Assembly (NCBI GenBank): GCA_000149265.1 | Contig: CH003182.1 | Span: 332,558-396,557 of the forward strand | DNA: 64,000 nucleotides | Origin: Ciona savignyi | Taxonomy: Eukaryota > Chordata > Ascidiacea > Phlebobranchia > Cionidae | Direction of reading: 5' to 3' | Shown here: in pieces, positions 1-19,300 of the stretch | Layout: the number at the start of each line of letters is the position of its first letter | Numbering within the stretch: position 1 is the first letter of the stretch | Notes under the pieces: generated by a model | Databases searched by the model: none | Seen by the model: only the letters and a program-made list of their open reading frames with translations | What the model was told of the DNA's origin: nothing | Translations under genes and position numbers: made by a program

Positions 1-3000
1 GTTAGACCACTAGTCTAGATATGCAGAAACCAAAAAATTGGGTAATAAATCCAGGAGAATTTTGGGACGTTAAAAATCAAGACAATATTTTTTAATAAAA
101 ATTTAGTTTTTTGGGGCATAGCGGTTGAACAGCTTCTCTATTTTGGTTTAAGTTTGGTAAAATGTAAGTGCATTAACCACTGATATAACACTTGAAAGAA
201 TTAAAAAAATACAGATGGAAATACCCTAAAAAAAGATTTTGTTCTTAAATCATGATTGTGACAGGCATGGCTTGTGGCCCCAAAATCTACTCGGAAAAGT
301 AAATCGCAACAAAACTTTGTGATTTGTTAGACAATATGTCCTAGATTTGCAAAAACCAAACTTTTGGGTAATATACCCAGGGGAATTCCCTTGGGAGGTG
401 AAAAACCAAAATGGGATTTTTTTTAAAAAGAAGCTTTTTTGCGCATAGCGCTTAGCCTTAAATGGATGCTCCAAATTTCAATTAGATTTGATAAAATGTG
501 AGTGCATTAGCCACTGATAAAACATCTAAAAGAATTAAAAAAATACTTAGGGAAATACCCTAAAAAAATTTTTGTTCTTAAATCATGATTGTAACAGGCA
601 TGCCATATCGCCCAGACATCGCCAACAGGGAGTCGCTAAAGCGGATTAAAACTGTTTGTTAGATTATCTAACAAACATCTAACTTAGATAACATAACTCA
701 GATATGTAAAAACAGAAGTTAATGTACTAAACCCAGGGGAATTCCCCGAAATAATGAAACTCAATCCGGCTGTTTTGGGAATTTACCTTCATTTCACTAC
801 AGCGCTTGACAAATGGCTTAAATTTAAAATATTTGTGCTAAAATGTTCGTGAATCTAACTTGCTTATTCTTTTTTTAACTACACATGGAAAAGAAGTTTG
901 TTTTAATAACTAGAGAGTGTCAACCACGTGTTAACCACCACTATTTGTAAAACACATGTTGTATACCCAATATTCATGCTACAAGGTCCCTTACCACAAT
1001 TTGTCTTTTATACACTGAGTATGTAGTTTGTTTCTGCAAGCATAAACGCATGGGTCCCATAGTTAACAGACCAAACTTAATTTCCATTTTTAGTGAAATA
1101 AAGAATAAACGTTTTAAATTTACGAACATTTTACCACAAATGTTTTAAATTATAGCTTCTTTTCAAGCGCTGTAGTGAAATAAAGCTAAATTTCCAAAAC
1201 GGCCCGATTTAGTTTTTCATGATTTCAGGGAATTCCCCTGGGTTTGGTAGATAAGTTTCTGTTTTTACATAAGTGAGTCATGTTATGTAACAATTCTTAA
1301 AGTTTTAATCTGATTTGTCGACTTCTTGTTGGAGATGTCAGTGCGATATGGCATGCCTTCCACAATCAAAATTTAGGAACATATCTTTGTTTTCATGGAA
1401 ATTAACCTAATTAAATGTTTTCTTTTTTTAATTGGCACAAAGTGTCTAATGTTTTAACATTTTACCGAATTTTATTCAAATAAGAGCAGCCGTTCAAGTG
1501 CTATGGCCACAAAATCTAATTTATTAGAAAAAAAAAAAACGTTTTGATTTTTAACGACCGAGGGGAATTCCCCTAGATTCATTACCCAACTTTTTGGTTT
1601 CCGCGTATTAAGACCATGTTGTCTTACAAATGTCCAATTTTTCAATTGAGATTTCATTACTCCTTTTGGTAGATGTCGGGGCGATATGGCATGCTTGTCA
1701 CAATCATGATTTCAGACCATATCTAATTCTTTGGGGTATTTCCCTAAGTAATTTCATTATTTTTTTCTTCTACGTGTGTAGGTAAAAAAGAACAATCGTG
1801 ATAGATTTACAAAGATTTCATCACAAATGTTTTAAATTAAAGCTTTTTTTAAGTGCTGTATTGAAATGAAGCTAAATTCCTTAAACAGTTCGATTTAGTT
1901 TTTCATGGATTCGGGGAATCCCCCATGAGATAGGTAAATAAGTTTCTGTTTTTTTCATATGTGGGTCATGTTAACTATCAATTCTTAAAGTTTTAATCCG
2001 ATTTGACGAATCCTTATTGGAGATGTCAGTGCAATGTGGCATGCTTGTCACAATCATTAGTCCGGAACATATCTTCGTTTTTAAGGGAGTTACCCTACGT
2101 AAATGTTTTCTTTCTTTTAAGTGACACAGGGTGGATAACTATCTAGCATTACACAAAATCTGATCAAAATTAGAGCAGCCGGTTAAACGTTATTTTCCGA
2201 AAAGCTATTTTTTTAGAAAAATAACCGATTTGGATTTTAACGTCTCCGGGGAATTCCCCTAGATTTATAACCCACAATTTTGCTCCTGCGTATCTAGACC
2301 ATGTTGTCTAACAAATAACAAAGCTTTATTACTATTTTATTATTCCTTCTGGTAGATGTTGGGGCGTCATGCCATGCCTGTCACAATCATGATTCGAGAA
2401 CAAAATCTTATTTTTTAGGGTATTTCCCTAGATATTTTTTTTATATTTTTCTAATTGTTAAATAAGTAGGTAATGCACTTACATTCCACCAAATCTTATT
2501 CAAATTGGAACAGCCGTTTAAGCGCTATGCCACATAAAGCTAAATTTTTCATAAAAAAATACCGTTTTGGTTTTTAACCGCCCAGGGGAATTCTCCTTGA
2601 TTTATCACTCAACATTTTGGTTTCTGCATATATAGACCATGTTGTCTAACAAACGGCTAAGTTTCATTACGATTCCATTATCCCTTTTGGTAGACGTCGG
2701 GGCGACATGCCATGCCTGTCACAATCATGATTTGAGAACAAAATCTTATTTTTTAGGGTATTTCCCTAGATATTTTTTTTATATTTTTCTAATTGTTAAA
2801 TAAGTAGGTAATGCACTTACATTCCACCAAATCTTACTCAAATTGGAACAGCCGTTTAAGCGCTATGCCACAAAAAGCTAAATTTTCCATAAAAAATACC
2901 GTTTTGGTTTTTAACAACCCAGGGGAATTCCCCTTGATTTATCACCCAAAATTTTGGTTTCTGCATATCTATACCATGTTGTCTAACAGATGGCTAAGTT

Positions 3001-3480
3001 TCATTACGATTTCATTATTCCTTCTGTTAGAGGTCGGGGCGCTTGACGAAGAAAAAAAAACGGACAAAAACAATATGTGTCCCATTTTTTTTTTAAACTT
3101 ACGAGGAAGTGCAATGATGCATCCCCCTTTACACTTCCACAAAAAATTGCACAATTTTCTTATCAAACAATGCTCTTTTGGGTGAGTTTTTTTTTATTTA
3201 AAAAAATGCAAAATATTAACATCGAATCCAATAAATTTTCGCGCATTTATAAAGCTTTTGCACACTTTTTAATATATAATGTAGCCCTTATATATAATCT
3301 ACCTTTAATTTGCTAAATACACTATATGAAACAATCCGTCTGAATATTCATAACACGTTGATGAGGAGTGCATTGGTAGATGCTGCGTTTGTTTTTATCC
3401 AAATAAACAGTTAGGATTTTCTCCCATTATTTATTTGGATATGTTGTATACCTTATAAATACTTTTAATTTTCGATCGGT
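1..3480. repeat. Large inverted/tandem repeat block with ~340-bp units
   Basis: Two arms in opposite orientation meet near 950-1090. The left arm (about 1-900) reads as the reverse complement of much of the right arm (about 1100-3040). For example, the stretch around 640-850 matches the inverse of 1105-1320. The right arm is a tandem series of ~340-bp units. Each carries a palindrome close to GGGGAATTCCCC near 1226, 1561, 1910, 2248, 2583 and 2922; left-arm copies are near 380 and 736. Units also share a motif reading CATGATTGTGACAGGCATG or its inverse. The centre holds AGAGTGTCAACCACGTGTTA. No credible coding region is present; short open frames here are repeat sequence. Related copies lie at 6480-7440, 53990-54880 and 56155-56400. 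The family name is unknown to me. Confidence 0.8.
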
Positions 3481-3769
3481 TAGTCTGGTGGTTAAGTGTG
3501 ATGTCTTGTAACGGAATTTATCCCACTAAATTGAAAAATGCAAGAACACATGGGTAATCGTTGAATTACCTCGCGAATAAGCGAGGGCGAGTTTTTACAC
3601 GCTATCCACTGAACCGTCCACTCACTAATCGGTAACTTGAACCACTTCAACTAAGACGAGTCGAGATAAATCATTTTTAGAATTTCCCACATTTATTATA
3701 TTAATTACAGCATTTAGTTTATTTTATAGTTCTATACTGGATTCTTCAAAGGTAAATTGTCGGTGACCA

Positions 3770-4010
3770 GTCAACTGAAACCATTACAACTGAACCCCTT
3801 TTAACTAAACCCCTTTTATCTGAACCCCTTTACGGGTTCAGTTAAAAGGGGTAAAGTTGTGAGGGCATAAGTTGTAAGGGGTTTACTTAAAAAAGGGCTC
3901 CAATTGTAAGGGGTTTAGTTGAAAGGGGTTCAGCTGTAAAGGGGTTCAGTTGTAAAGGGGTTCAGTTGTAGGGGTTCAGTTGTAAGGGGTTCAGTTGTCA
4001 TGGAACCAAA
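3770..4010. repeat. G-run minisatellite (GGGGTTCAGTTGTAA units)
   Basis: About ten imperfect copies of a 14-17 bp unit reading GGGGTTCAGTTGTAA are in tandem. They are preceded by a short inverted stretch reading CTGAACCCCTTTT. Regular G4 runs on the + strand could form intra-strand structure. The array ends about 275 bp beyond the stop codon of the AKR7 gene on the opposite strand, so it may lie in or just past that gene's 3' UTR. Confidence 0.85.
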
Positions 4011-4284
4011 TTGTCGGATCAAATCCAGAGATAACAAGTACCAAAGAATACGGCGTTATTTCTATGGCGATCACTTAGACTCCATTCGTAAAGTTCTTTT
4101 TCAGAATGGTTATGTTAGCTTATGTTGGTCAAAATGCAATCCAATTCATAAACTTGTTGAACGGACTGAAAACCTTTGTCCAGGGCTAATTACATTAAAA
4201 TGCATGCCAATTAATTGTCATTGATCATAATTAATAGTATGTAAAACAATTATTATAAAAGAAAAAAACAATTCAGGAAAGCAA

Positions 4285-10102
<5,818 letters not shown>

Positions 10103-10395
10103 GTTACTAATGATACTTGGTGGGTATTAGTATTATAGTTTATATTATTGATGGATTGACCTAAAATAATTAATAGATTTTACATTTGCGCCATTTTTAA
10201 TGAATTATTTTTCTTTTGTTTCAATAACGTTATGTCATGTTCTTATCGCTAGATTTTATGTATCTGTTATTTTAATATATTGTTTTTTAAAAAATTAAAA
10301 ATGGAATAAACCAATTTAAACTATAGCCAAGTATCTTTTTTTTCATTTTGCATCATTAGGTTCAGTGGCAACATATTGATTACACCCCCTCCCTT

Positions 10396-11006
10396 TATGC
10401 CAGATAGGATAGGATATTCATGTGTATCCCCGTAAATGGAAAAACCAAGAGGGTTAACACACGGGCAATCGTCAGTTCGCCTCGGACCCACCGTTGTGTT
10501 ACCAGAGCTATAGCAGTGCCCTATTGGAAAGTTCGTTTTCTGTGCGCCGGATTTTTGCGCCAACATTTTTTACCCAAAATTTTGCGCCACGCCAGTAATA
10601 CTAATTTGCGCCGCCACAAGCAAAGTTGTATCATTTTCAATTAAAACTTTGTAATAAAAAGCTTAAAGTATCAAAAATACTGATATAAATGAAAGAAAGT
10701 GTAATCACGCCACGCCAGCACAATTTTTGCAGTTTTCTGCGCCAATACCCGAAAAAGTAGTCAGTGCGCCACGCCAGATATATCTGGCGCATCATACGAA
10801 CTTTCCAGTAAGGTAGCAGTGTGTTGTTTATGATATACATGTTCCTTCAATTTGTTAGAACCCATTTGTTCGCTGGTTTCAGGCAATGTCCGTAAAGTGC
10901 CTTGCCCAAGGTCCCAAGGACATAACCGACTAGCTAGCGAACAGTTTCGCACCTGCAACCTTTCCATTGAAAGGCGACGCACTTAACTGCTAGACTAACC
11001 GGCTGG
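10396..11006 (-). mobile_element. tRNA-derived SINE interrupted by a hAT-type MITE
   Basis: Same family as 9205-9497. The two SINE parts (about 10396-10518 and 10814-11006) are continuous once the 295-bp insert at 10519-10813 and one copy of its 8-bp duplication are removed. Lies just upstream of the AKR7 start codon. Confidence 0.85.
10519..10813. mobile_element. hAT-type MITE with 8-bp target duplication
   Basis: The termini CCCTATTGGAAAGTTCG and (inverse of the right end) CCTTACTGGAAAGTTCG form a 17-bp inverted repeat with two mismatches. The element is flanked by TAGCAGTG at 10511-10518 and again at 10814-10821, an 8-bp duplication typical of hAT transposition. It is non-coding, with several GCGCCA/TGGCGC motifs near the ends. 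Its termini differ from those of the autonomous hAT at 27437, so that transposase is unlikely to be its source. Confidence 0.85.
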
Positions 11007-13301
11007 ACAACATCTGACACGTATAGAGTAGTTTCAAAACGTGGTTTAGAAGTGAGTAGCCTAAAAATTAAAGGTGCGGCGATAAAGGCGAAACCCTGTC
11101 CTTGTAGCGTAGGATAGCCAGAATTAGTTAAACTGTGTGTGTTTTTAATGTTTTCGCATGTAATCAACTATCAAGAATAAACGACTTGGTTAATGTTGTC
11201 GGATTGCTAATCGTCGGAATCTCCGCTGAAAACTATTAATTAGGGAATCGTCAACCAAATTTAGGTAAAACAATGGACGCAACTAAACTAAATACTACAT
11301 GTTCTGGCGAAACTCTATATAGCTGACTAACAGCAATGACGTCATGAGGTGATAAAAAATGGAACTTATTTAGCATAAATTTAATTAAATATAGAATTGC
11401 AGACGAAATGAAATTAAAAGCTTAATTGTGTATAAAATAGTATACTTTTTCAGACTGTTCGGTATGCGATTCAATTGAGAAATTCTATGTCTTGGCAGTA
11501 CAAAAATCTTGCACGTGGGATTTTCCCTGCATCGGTAATCGCTGAATAATTTTCGGCGGTGATTCCATTTTAATACCGATTGACCTAACACTTAGGTCCT
11601 AACTCCTAACTGCGTGTCTTTGGGATAGCCTGATTTTTGGTGACTGTTGGTCAAAAATAAAAATACCCTGGCTTTTAACAGGTTCATTGTTGTCTTAGCT
11701 TTGGTGAATGGTTTCAAGTTCGTGTCTTTCAGAAATGTTAAACGAATGGAATCATTGCTGGCAAAGTTCCTTGTCTAAGAAAGTGGATTTCCAACTTATT
11801 TTGCATACGGCGCACTAAGAAAAAACAAATGCGAAAAAGGTGTATAAAAGAAAGTTTACTTTAAAAATATTGTTTCTGCAAATGTTATATCAAATAAATT
11901 TTCATGTTTATTATTTAGGGTTATTTCAATTTATTCCTTTGTATCTGACTCCTAAATAAATAAATAATTGGACTGAATACAATTGCCTTCCTGTTAGCCT
12001 TAGCGCGCAAGTCAACATGGTGAAGGGATGTCTCGTTTACAAATATATTATAACATAAAAATCGAATACCATTAAAATGTAACAATCACCCTTACATCAT
12101 TGACAAGGCAAATGCAGTAATATTATCAGTTATCTAATGAATAGTGCGCACCTAAGTTTAACAAGCTTTCCCGTTACATAGATTCCTTGGTTTAATACGA
12201 GAGCGTATTTTCCAAAAAAGCATGGTTCACAGTTTTAGATACACTGGTTGCAGAAGTCACAATTTCAGGGGATTGGATGGAGTGAGTGAAATAAAAATAA
12301 GTGTGATCAAAATGCTAATCTTTAACCCATAACTAGGCTTAACATTCTTACCTTTCTGNNNNNNNNNNNNNNNNNNNNNNNNNNNNNNNNNNNNNNNNNN
12401 NNNNNNNNNNNNNNNNNNNNNNNNNNNNNNNNNNNNNNNNNNNNNNNNNNNNNNNNNNTTAACCCTAACTAGGCTTAACATTCTTACCTTTCTGTTAGTT
12501 GCAGTTGTCCATACTTTAGGTGTGTCCTGATTTTAGTAAAATTTGTACCTTATTGTTTGAATAGTCTTAATTTGCCCAATTGCTTTTTGTAAATAATGGA
12601 AGTCAATATTGTATGTCATTTTTCAAAAGTTTTGTCCAAAGAAAATGGAGAAATGTCACTAAGTGCACTTGGAGGGCATGTATCCGAATTAAATACCAAA
12701 CAGAAAAAATATTTAAAGGTTTGTTATATTTTCGTGTAGATTCTACATTGTATAGGCTAGGCTACATTCCTACTCTGGAGTCTAGAATATACAAAAAATG
12801 TCTCACTGAATTGCAGTGACATAAAGCTATAATCTTTGGAATGTTTTTTTTTTGTGAGTTTGGGGTAAAAATCTTATCTTGTACATACTCTTAACGCCAA
12901 TCTTTTAAGGCTAAACCAATTTTGAGCATGGTTTTACCTAATGATTAATATTATATAAATGATACAATGTAAGATTTAAGTTCAAGTCTGTAAAAGTTTA
13001 CCAACAAAATAAAAAAAAGGATTTTATGCAGTTTTCTAAAAATTGTTTTATTTAATACTGTTGTAGTTATGGAATAGTAATCTTCTTGATATGACAAAGA
13101 GTTTCAAAGTATTCTAATTTGTTCATTCATATTAAACGCATAGATTTCAATAACCGTTTCCCATTCATATTAAACACACAGGTTTTAATAAGTTATCCAT
13201 TAAAAACTATATATAGATGTGTGATATTACATACTCTATGATCTATTACTGTAATATAAAAATGATTATTCTTACAGAAAATCGGTTTTAACAAATTCTT
13301 G
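11007..13301. other. Intergenic region between divergent AKR7 and ZNF598-like genes
   Basis: AT-rich DNA with a 100-N gap at 12359-12458. No exon with supporting splice sites and family similarity was found. It should contain the promoters of both divergent genes, possibly with 5' non-coding exons. A good 3' splice acceptor at about 13277, 25 bp before the proposed ZNF598-like ATG, implies an upstream untranslated exon or a trans-splice site. Confidence 0.5.
12359..12458. other. Assembly gap (100 N) with duplicated flanks
   Basis: Exactly 100 N, a placeholder length. The ~36 bases before the gap (about 12322-12358) and after it (12459-12494) are nearly identical, both containing CTAGGCTTAACATTCTTACC. 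The contigs probably overlap or represent two alleles. Confidence 0.95.
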
Positions 13302-16300
13302 ATGGATCATCCAAACAATTTCATATTATTTGACGACACAGTGATTCTATTACCAGCTGAAAATTCACCACAAGAAACTAAACCTTCACCTCATACCCTT
13401 TCACTCCCGTCTCCAATTGCTATTTCAAATATAAGTAAGTTTCAGAATGGGAATTGTAGAATCTAAGTCCGGTCTTAAAACAATAATATCCCATGAAGTT
13501 TCTTCTTTCCACTTAAAAACAAATAATAAAAAAACTCTAAAAAATTCTTTACGGCATAACTATAACAATATTTTATTTCAGTAAAAGATATTCAAACCTC
13601 TAATTGCTGCACTGTCTGTCTGGAAAGTATGGAGATCTTTGCTTTTGGTCCTTGCTTTCATCCTGTTTGTTATAGGTAAAATTATATAAACACGCATTTT
13701 AGATATAATTAGAAAATTACTGATTAACATCTAATTTAGTAAATTGGCAATCAATTTATCGGTTTACACATAACAACCCTTAAAAATATAAACTTGTCTT
13801 ATAAAGTGTGTTTTGAAAGGGTTGTTTTTAATCACTGGAGTTGCATTTTAGGTTTTTTTTCTTATTCCACTAAAGCCCAAAGCCAGCTACCTCTCAGTAA
13901 TGGGTCGCGCTTGCACACTTTTATTCAAGGCTTAAATAACATCAAATTTTATTAATTTTGATTTAAAAATCTCTGTTGGAATTTATTTTTATTAATGTAA
14001 GATTAACCAGTCCCACTTAATTTTTCTAATCACTGACGTGTTTTAACCACTTTAGCTTTGCCGTTTTATTCTGTCTTCTTAACTTGAAATAATTGTTTTA
14101 TTCTTCTTTATTGTAACCAAGGAGCAAAAATATATTTTAAACCTAAACTAAAAACAATATAACCAAATTTGTTCATTTTGACGTTGGCTTTTAAATTAAA
14201 ATAAAAAATCTCCAAGATTTCCTGTAAAAACAGCTAAAGTTTGGTTTCTTTGGAAAGCTAAATGATATATCTTTTAAAAAACACCAAAAATAAACATACG
14301 TTTGCATTTTAAGTTTTTAAGTACATTTTTCTTGAATTTTATGACTTTTTTGGTCTAATTTTCAAATGAAACTCTCACAAAATATTGTTTTTTTCGAAAT
14401 ACTACGCCCAAAATATTTATTTTATTTAATGTATATATGGCAGTAGTCCAGTAGAACTGTTTCGCTTCTTGGGATTTGACAGATGTGATCTTACAAATTT
14501 ATTAACGTTTTATGGGGGTTTTAAATATTTTTACTGTTTAAGTCTGCATTGTGTTCCAAAAATTTTAATTATAGTTTAATTTGAAAAAAAAGTAGGCCTA
14601 CTAAGAAAAAAGCAATGTGGGCTTTATAGGAATATAAGTTTGTTTCTTCCTAACATTTTTTTATAAAAAAAAATTTGGGATGGGTAGACCTGTAACATAT
14701 AATTAGTGACAGAATATTATTTTGATGAAAACTGCACATACTTATAAATAAAGCACTGTAAAAAATGTTAATGTTTGTTTGTTTTTTCAAGCCAGTTAGT
14801 GAACATATTATGGTACATGAGTACAATAGTATCCTATCCTATTATCAGTATTATGTGTGTGGTAGTAACACTAGGCTATAGTATTAAATTACCGGTATTC
14901 TAGGATGTTTTGTCCTGTCTACAGATTTGTTCTGCTGTATATTGACGTGGCTATTTTTCTTATCAATTTAAAAACTTATTTTTATAAAAGTACATTTTAA
15001 ATTTTATGAGATTTAACTCTTAGACTCGAAATTGTATCATGCATTTCTATTTGTGAATAAACAGATTGGTGACTTTTGATTTTTAAGTACAAGTGCCGCC
15101 AAAAATATTAAAAAGCGATCACATATTACCCACAGCTGCTCAACTAAACTCCGAGTTCTCTGTGATGAGAAGCTATGTCATATTTGCCGCTCTCATTTAC
15201 CAGAGGTAGTTTGTTTTATGGTTGTGTTTTCTTTATTTACATTATATCGCATGATACGTTAGCTTGTTACAATTATATTGTAATTTTTAGTTTAGAGAAC
15301 AAGGATGTGTAAAGTAGAATAATTAAATATTTTAAATGATCCTAGAATGGCATTTTTGAATATGGAATTTCAAATCCTAATCTAGAAATATTTTTACATA
15401 AACTGAACCACATTAAAAATAGAAAAAAATCAATATTGGGATATGTAAAAACTTCTAATATGCAACCATTAAGTTGACTTTAAAATCTTTACATACCTTG
15501 AAAAAACGCACAATTGCCCCTTCCACTGAGACTATGAACTAAATTCCTCTAACAAGTCTTAATCTGCTTTTATAACATCAGAGGGTTGGAAATAAATCTT
15601 TAAAGATTCAAATCTTGTGAATTCTAAATTCTAGTTTCCTCAGTTGCAATTCATGCTACATTTGGTATTATATTCTCAATATTTAAATATTACTGTATTT
15701 TTGTAAACTAATTAGCTTGGTGCAAATAAAACAAAACTTTTGGTAGGGTTGGATTGAAGAAATTAGACAGTTCAAGTTTCATTCTTCAGTATATGTAAAA
15801 AATCAAAGAATGTTTTTAGATCGTGTTTACAAAGCAGTTGGTGCCGATGGGGGAGTTAAACTTGACAAATTGTATCAAGGAGCAAAAATACGGAATTTAT
15901 TTTGAAAACACAGAAACCAGAAATAAACATAGGTTTGAAATTTTCTCAAATTTTTTTTTAAATTTATCTATATAAATTTACTAAAATTTTGAAAATTGAA
16001 CTTTCCTTCATTAACCACACTCAACGTTTTTTCTTTAAAATATGAGTTTTTTTTTGCAGGAAATTGTTGGAGCATTTGTGCCCTAGATGTACAAAAAAAT
16101 TTGGTGATTTTGACGATTTGCAAAACCACCTGAAGCTTAAGCATGGGGAGTATTTCTGTTCAATTTGCGTTCAACAGTGCAAGGTAAGAGGCTGTCTGTC
16201 TAGCTTATGGTAAGAGCTGATTAGAGTTACTGTGATTAAAATGACCTAAACATGCTGAATCTTTTTACCTAACTTGATTTACAATAAATAGCTGATAAAA

Positions 16301-19300
16301 ATAATAATCAACTGTAAATATAGTAAGACGTAACATAATTTTTGCACCTCGGTCTACTGTTTTACAATCTTTATTAAAATCGTGTTTATGGGACTTATCA
16401 GTGTAAATTACTCATGACAAAAATCATTAAAACAAAAGGATTTTTAGTTTATTAACTTCAATGCATTTGTTTTAAAAACACAGTTAGCTGTAGTGGAGAT
16501 ATTTTTGTTTATTTAATGGAAGTTATCTTCAGGTTATAAATTTTTAGATTAAAATTTATGACAACATTTAACACGGTTCATGCGAAAAATAGAGCTTCAG
16601 CTGCCCTGCAGAGACTGTATTATGCAAAATACCAAGCTGAAGTATTTGGTAATGCACAAAAAAACTATGAAGTGTTAGTTGGTCTACTTTTGTTAGTTGG
16701 TCCGGTGTTTTGTTAGTCAGTAAGTCACAGACATTTAACAGAGATTTTTTGTAAGGCTTGCTTTAAAGTAGTCAATCATTAATTTTGTATGGAAATTTTA
16801 AAATCGTCCAATGTAACCCCGAACTGTGCAGCAACATTGAACAACTTATAAATAAATAAATATATAAACAGTAGTATTCTAAATAACTTAACAGTTCAGC
16901 AAGATAAATTCTTATTTTGTCAAGTCACAACAATTGAATAATGGCTTTAGATTTTCTTATACCCTTTTAGTTTAACCCATGAATCTCCTGGATTCCAATC
17001 CATATGCGTGTTTTAATCGCACAACTATTTACCTGTCGTTGCTTTATCTGACCAAGCTAAAAATATTGTGCTCTCATAATTTGAATAAAGTCAAGATGCT
17101 TGAATCAATTTGGGGATAATGAACCATCGCTAACAATCAGGTTTTCACTCACGAGCGTGAAGTATATTCTTCGCATGAGTTGGAGATCCATATGAATGAG
17201 GGTGAGGGCACTAGCAAAGGTCACCCACTTTGTAGGTGAGCTGGAGTTTCATCTCCATTGCAGCTTTATCTGTATTTTGTTTTCTTTAAAAAAAGATTAA
17301 TTAATTTTTTTCCTTAAAACGTTTTTCTTTTTCATTTTGTATTTTTATAAATGTTTTAATTTATTTTGTGCAGTTTTCTGTTAATTGGAATGGTCTATTA
17401 ATTTGTGAGTGGTGTTTTAATTTAAATGATCTGTTGATAACAGTAGGTAAGATACTTCTGTGGTACAAAATGAAAAGTACCGGTCGGTCCCTTTAAGAGG
17501 ATCATCGGATTACCTACTGCATACATACTGGTTATTAAATCTTGACATTTCATTACTGGTTTAACCCATTAAACCATTGAATTTGAGCAGTGTCAAAGAT
17601 ACAAGCAGCTAGCCAGGATATGGTTACTAGTCTGAGCACTTTCGGATGACGATCCATTGAGCTATGCTACCTGTTAACTGCCCAAACAAATTTATTATTT
17701 ATTGTGGAATATTGATTATATATAAAATTTATTTTTAAAATTAGGTACATTTTGTAGTAGCCCTAATACATATAACAAACAAATAACTCAAAATTAGGTT
17801 TTGTGAGCAAAGATATTTGGATGGTGATGAACTTTTATTCCATTTGCAACGCCATCACTATTCATGTAGGTTGTGTGAGAACGGGAACCATGTTTACTTT
17901 CCGTGAGTACTTTGTACTGGTGAATGGTTTTATATTTATTTTCAGCCATAAGATTAATTTTAATCTTTGTAGAGATAAAGACGAGTTTTGGTCGCATGCG
18001 AAAAGTGAACATTTTGTTTGTTTAAACCAAGATTGTGATGAAAATATGGAATCTGTATTTAACAATGCAATAGATTTGAAGGTTTGTTTTTATATTAGTT
18101 TTGTATTAATCGAGAACAATATTTATAACCAAGATTTTAATTTATAATTATAAAACTTGAAATTATTAAAATGTATTCGATAATTAATTGTTAAGGACTA
18201 GGCTCATGTTATAAAGTCATTATTTAAAAAAAAGTATAATTATATTCTTTTCAAGATGCCTTATTCAAGATGCTTTCCGGTTCGCCATTTAGTTTAGGAA
18301 TTTATTGGGCCTTGTCTAATATTAATAATGCTACATTTTTAATAAATATTGTAAAATCACACAAACTTGTGGGGCTGAATATTTATTGGTTTATGTTTCA
18401 TTCCATCTAGGCTCACTGTTTGAAAGTTCATGAGCTTTCTAGAAAATTGGATCAAGTTCCTTCCATCAGTTTATATCCAAAAAGTAGGTTAAGTATAACT
18501 GATTCTTATGCAATAAAACCACATTCGTGTTTAAAAAATTTAAAAATTGTATTTAAAATTTAAGTCAATTTATTTCAACAAACAAACAAACTTTGGTTAG
18601 TTTGTTTAGTCTTTTTGGTGTTTTTGTGCAAATCAATCTGGTGCGTTCAATTGATTTACTGCCATGATTTTTTAGTTGGATCTAAACCCTTAAAATAAAT
18701 GCCGATATAAATTATGATAACTATATTTTTAACATATGCAATAAGGTTTCTACTTCATATTAGTTTTTCAACTTGGTATCAGCATTTTTCTTTACTATTT
18801 ATTGTTCCGACATTACCCATGTGCCAGATTGTATCATGTTTATGTTGGTAAACAGGAATAAAAATGTTTTTTTTTGTAAACAGGAATAAAATGCCCAATA
18901 GGTTATAATACTGATAGGATATCGCCTATGAATGGGAAAACCAAGGGGGTAACACACGGCAATCGTCAGATAACCTTGTGCCCATCGTCGGGTTACCAGA
19001 CCTATTGCAGTGTGTTGTATAATTGAGAAATCCCTTCAATTTGGTAGAACCCATTAATTCGCTGGGTTTAGGCAGTGTCTGTTAAGTTCCTTCACAACCG
19101 ACTAGCTAGCGACCAGTTCCGCACCTGCAACCTGATGTCATCAAATATTAACAATTCCGTTTCCGACTTTTTAAAGTTATTTTATGTAATAACAGAACAC
19201 AAGAATCTTGGTTACGATTAATTAAAGCTATTTTTTAAGTTATAGTCAACTTGTTTTAATATAGGCCAAGCCCCTTAAAAAGCAAAGTAATTCAAATAAA

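Noticed and set aside
3770-4010. CRISPR-like array
   Set aside because: Units are 14-17 bp with no spacers in a eukaryotic context; it is a minisatellite.
4000-4224. 74-codon plus-strand open frame after the minisatellite
   Set aside because: No family similarity or splice context; starts in the repeat.
15748-15905. Longer reading of ZNF598-like exon 4 in another frame, ending in TGA
   Set aside because: The frame starting after the acceptor at 15819 (IVFTKQLVPM, then KYGIYFEN) matches ZNF598 and fits the neighbouring phases.
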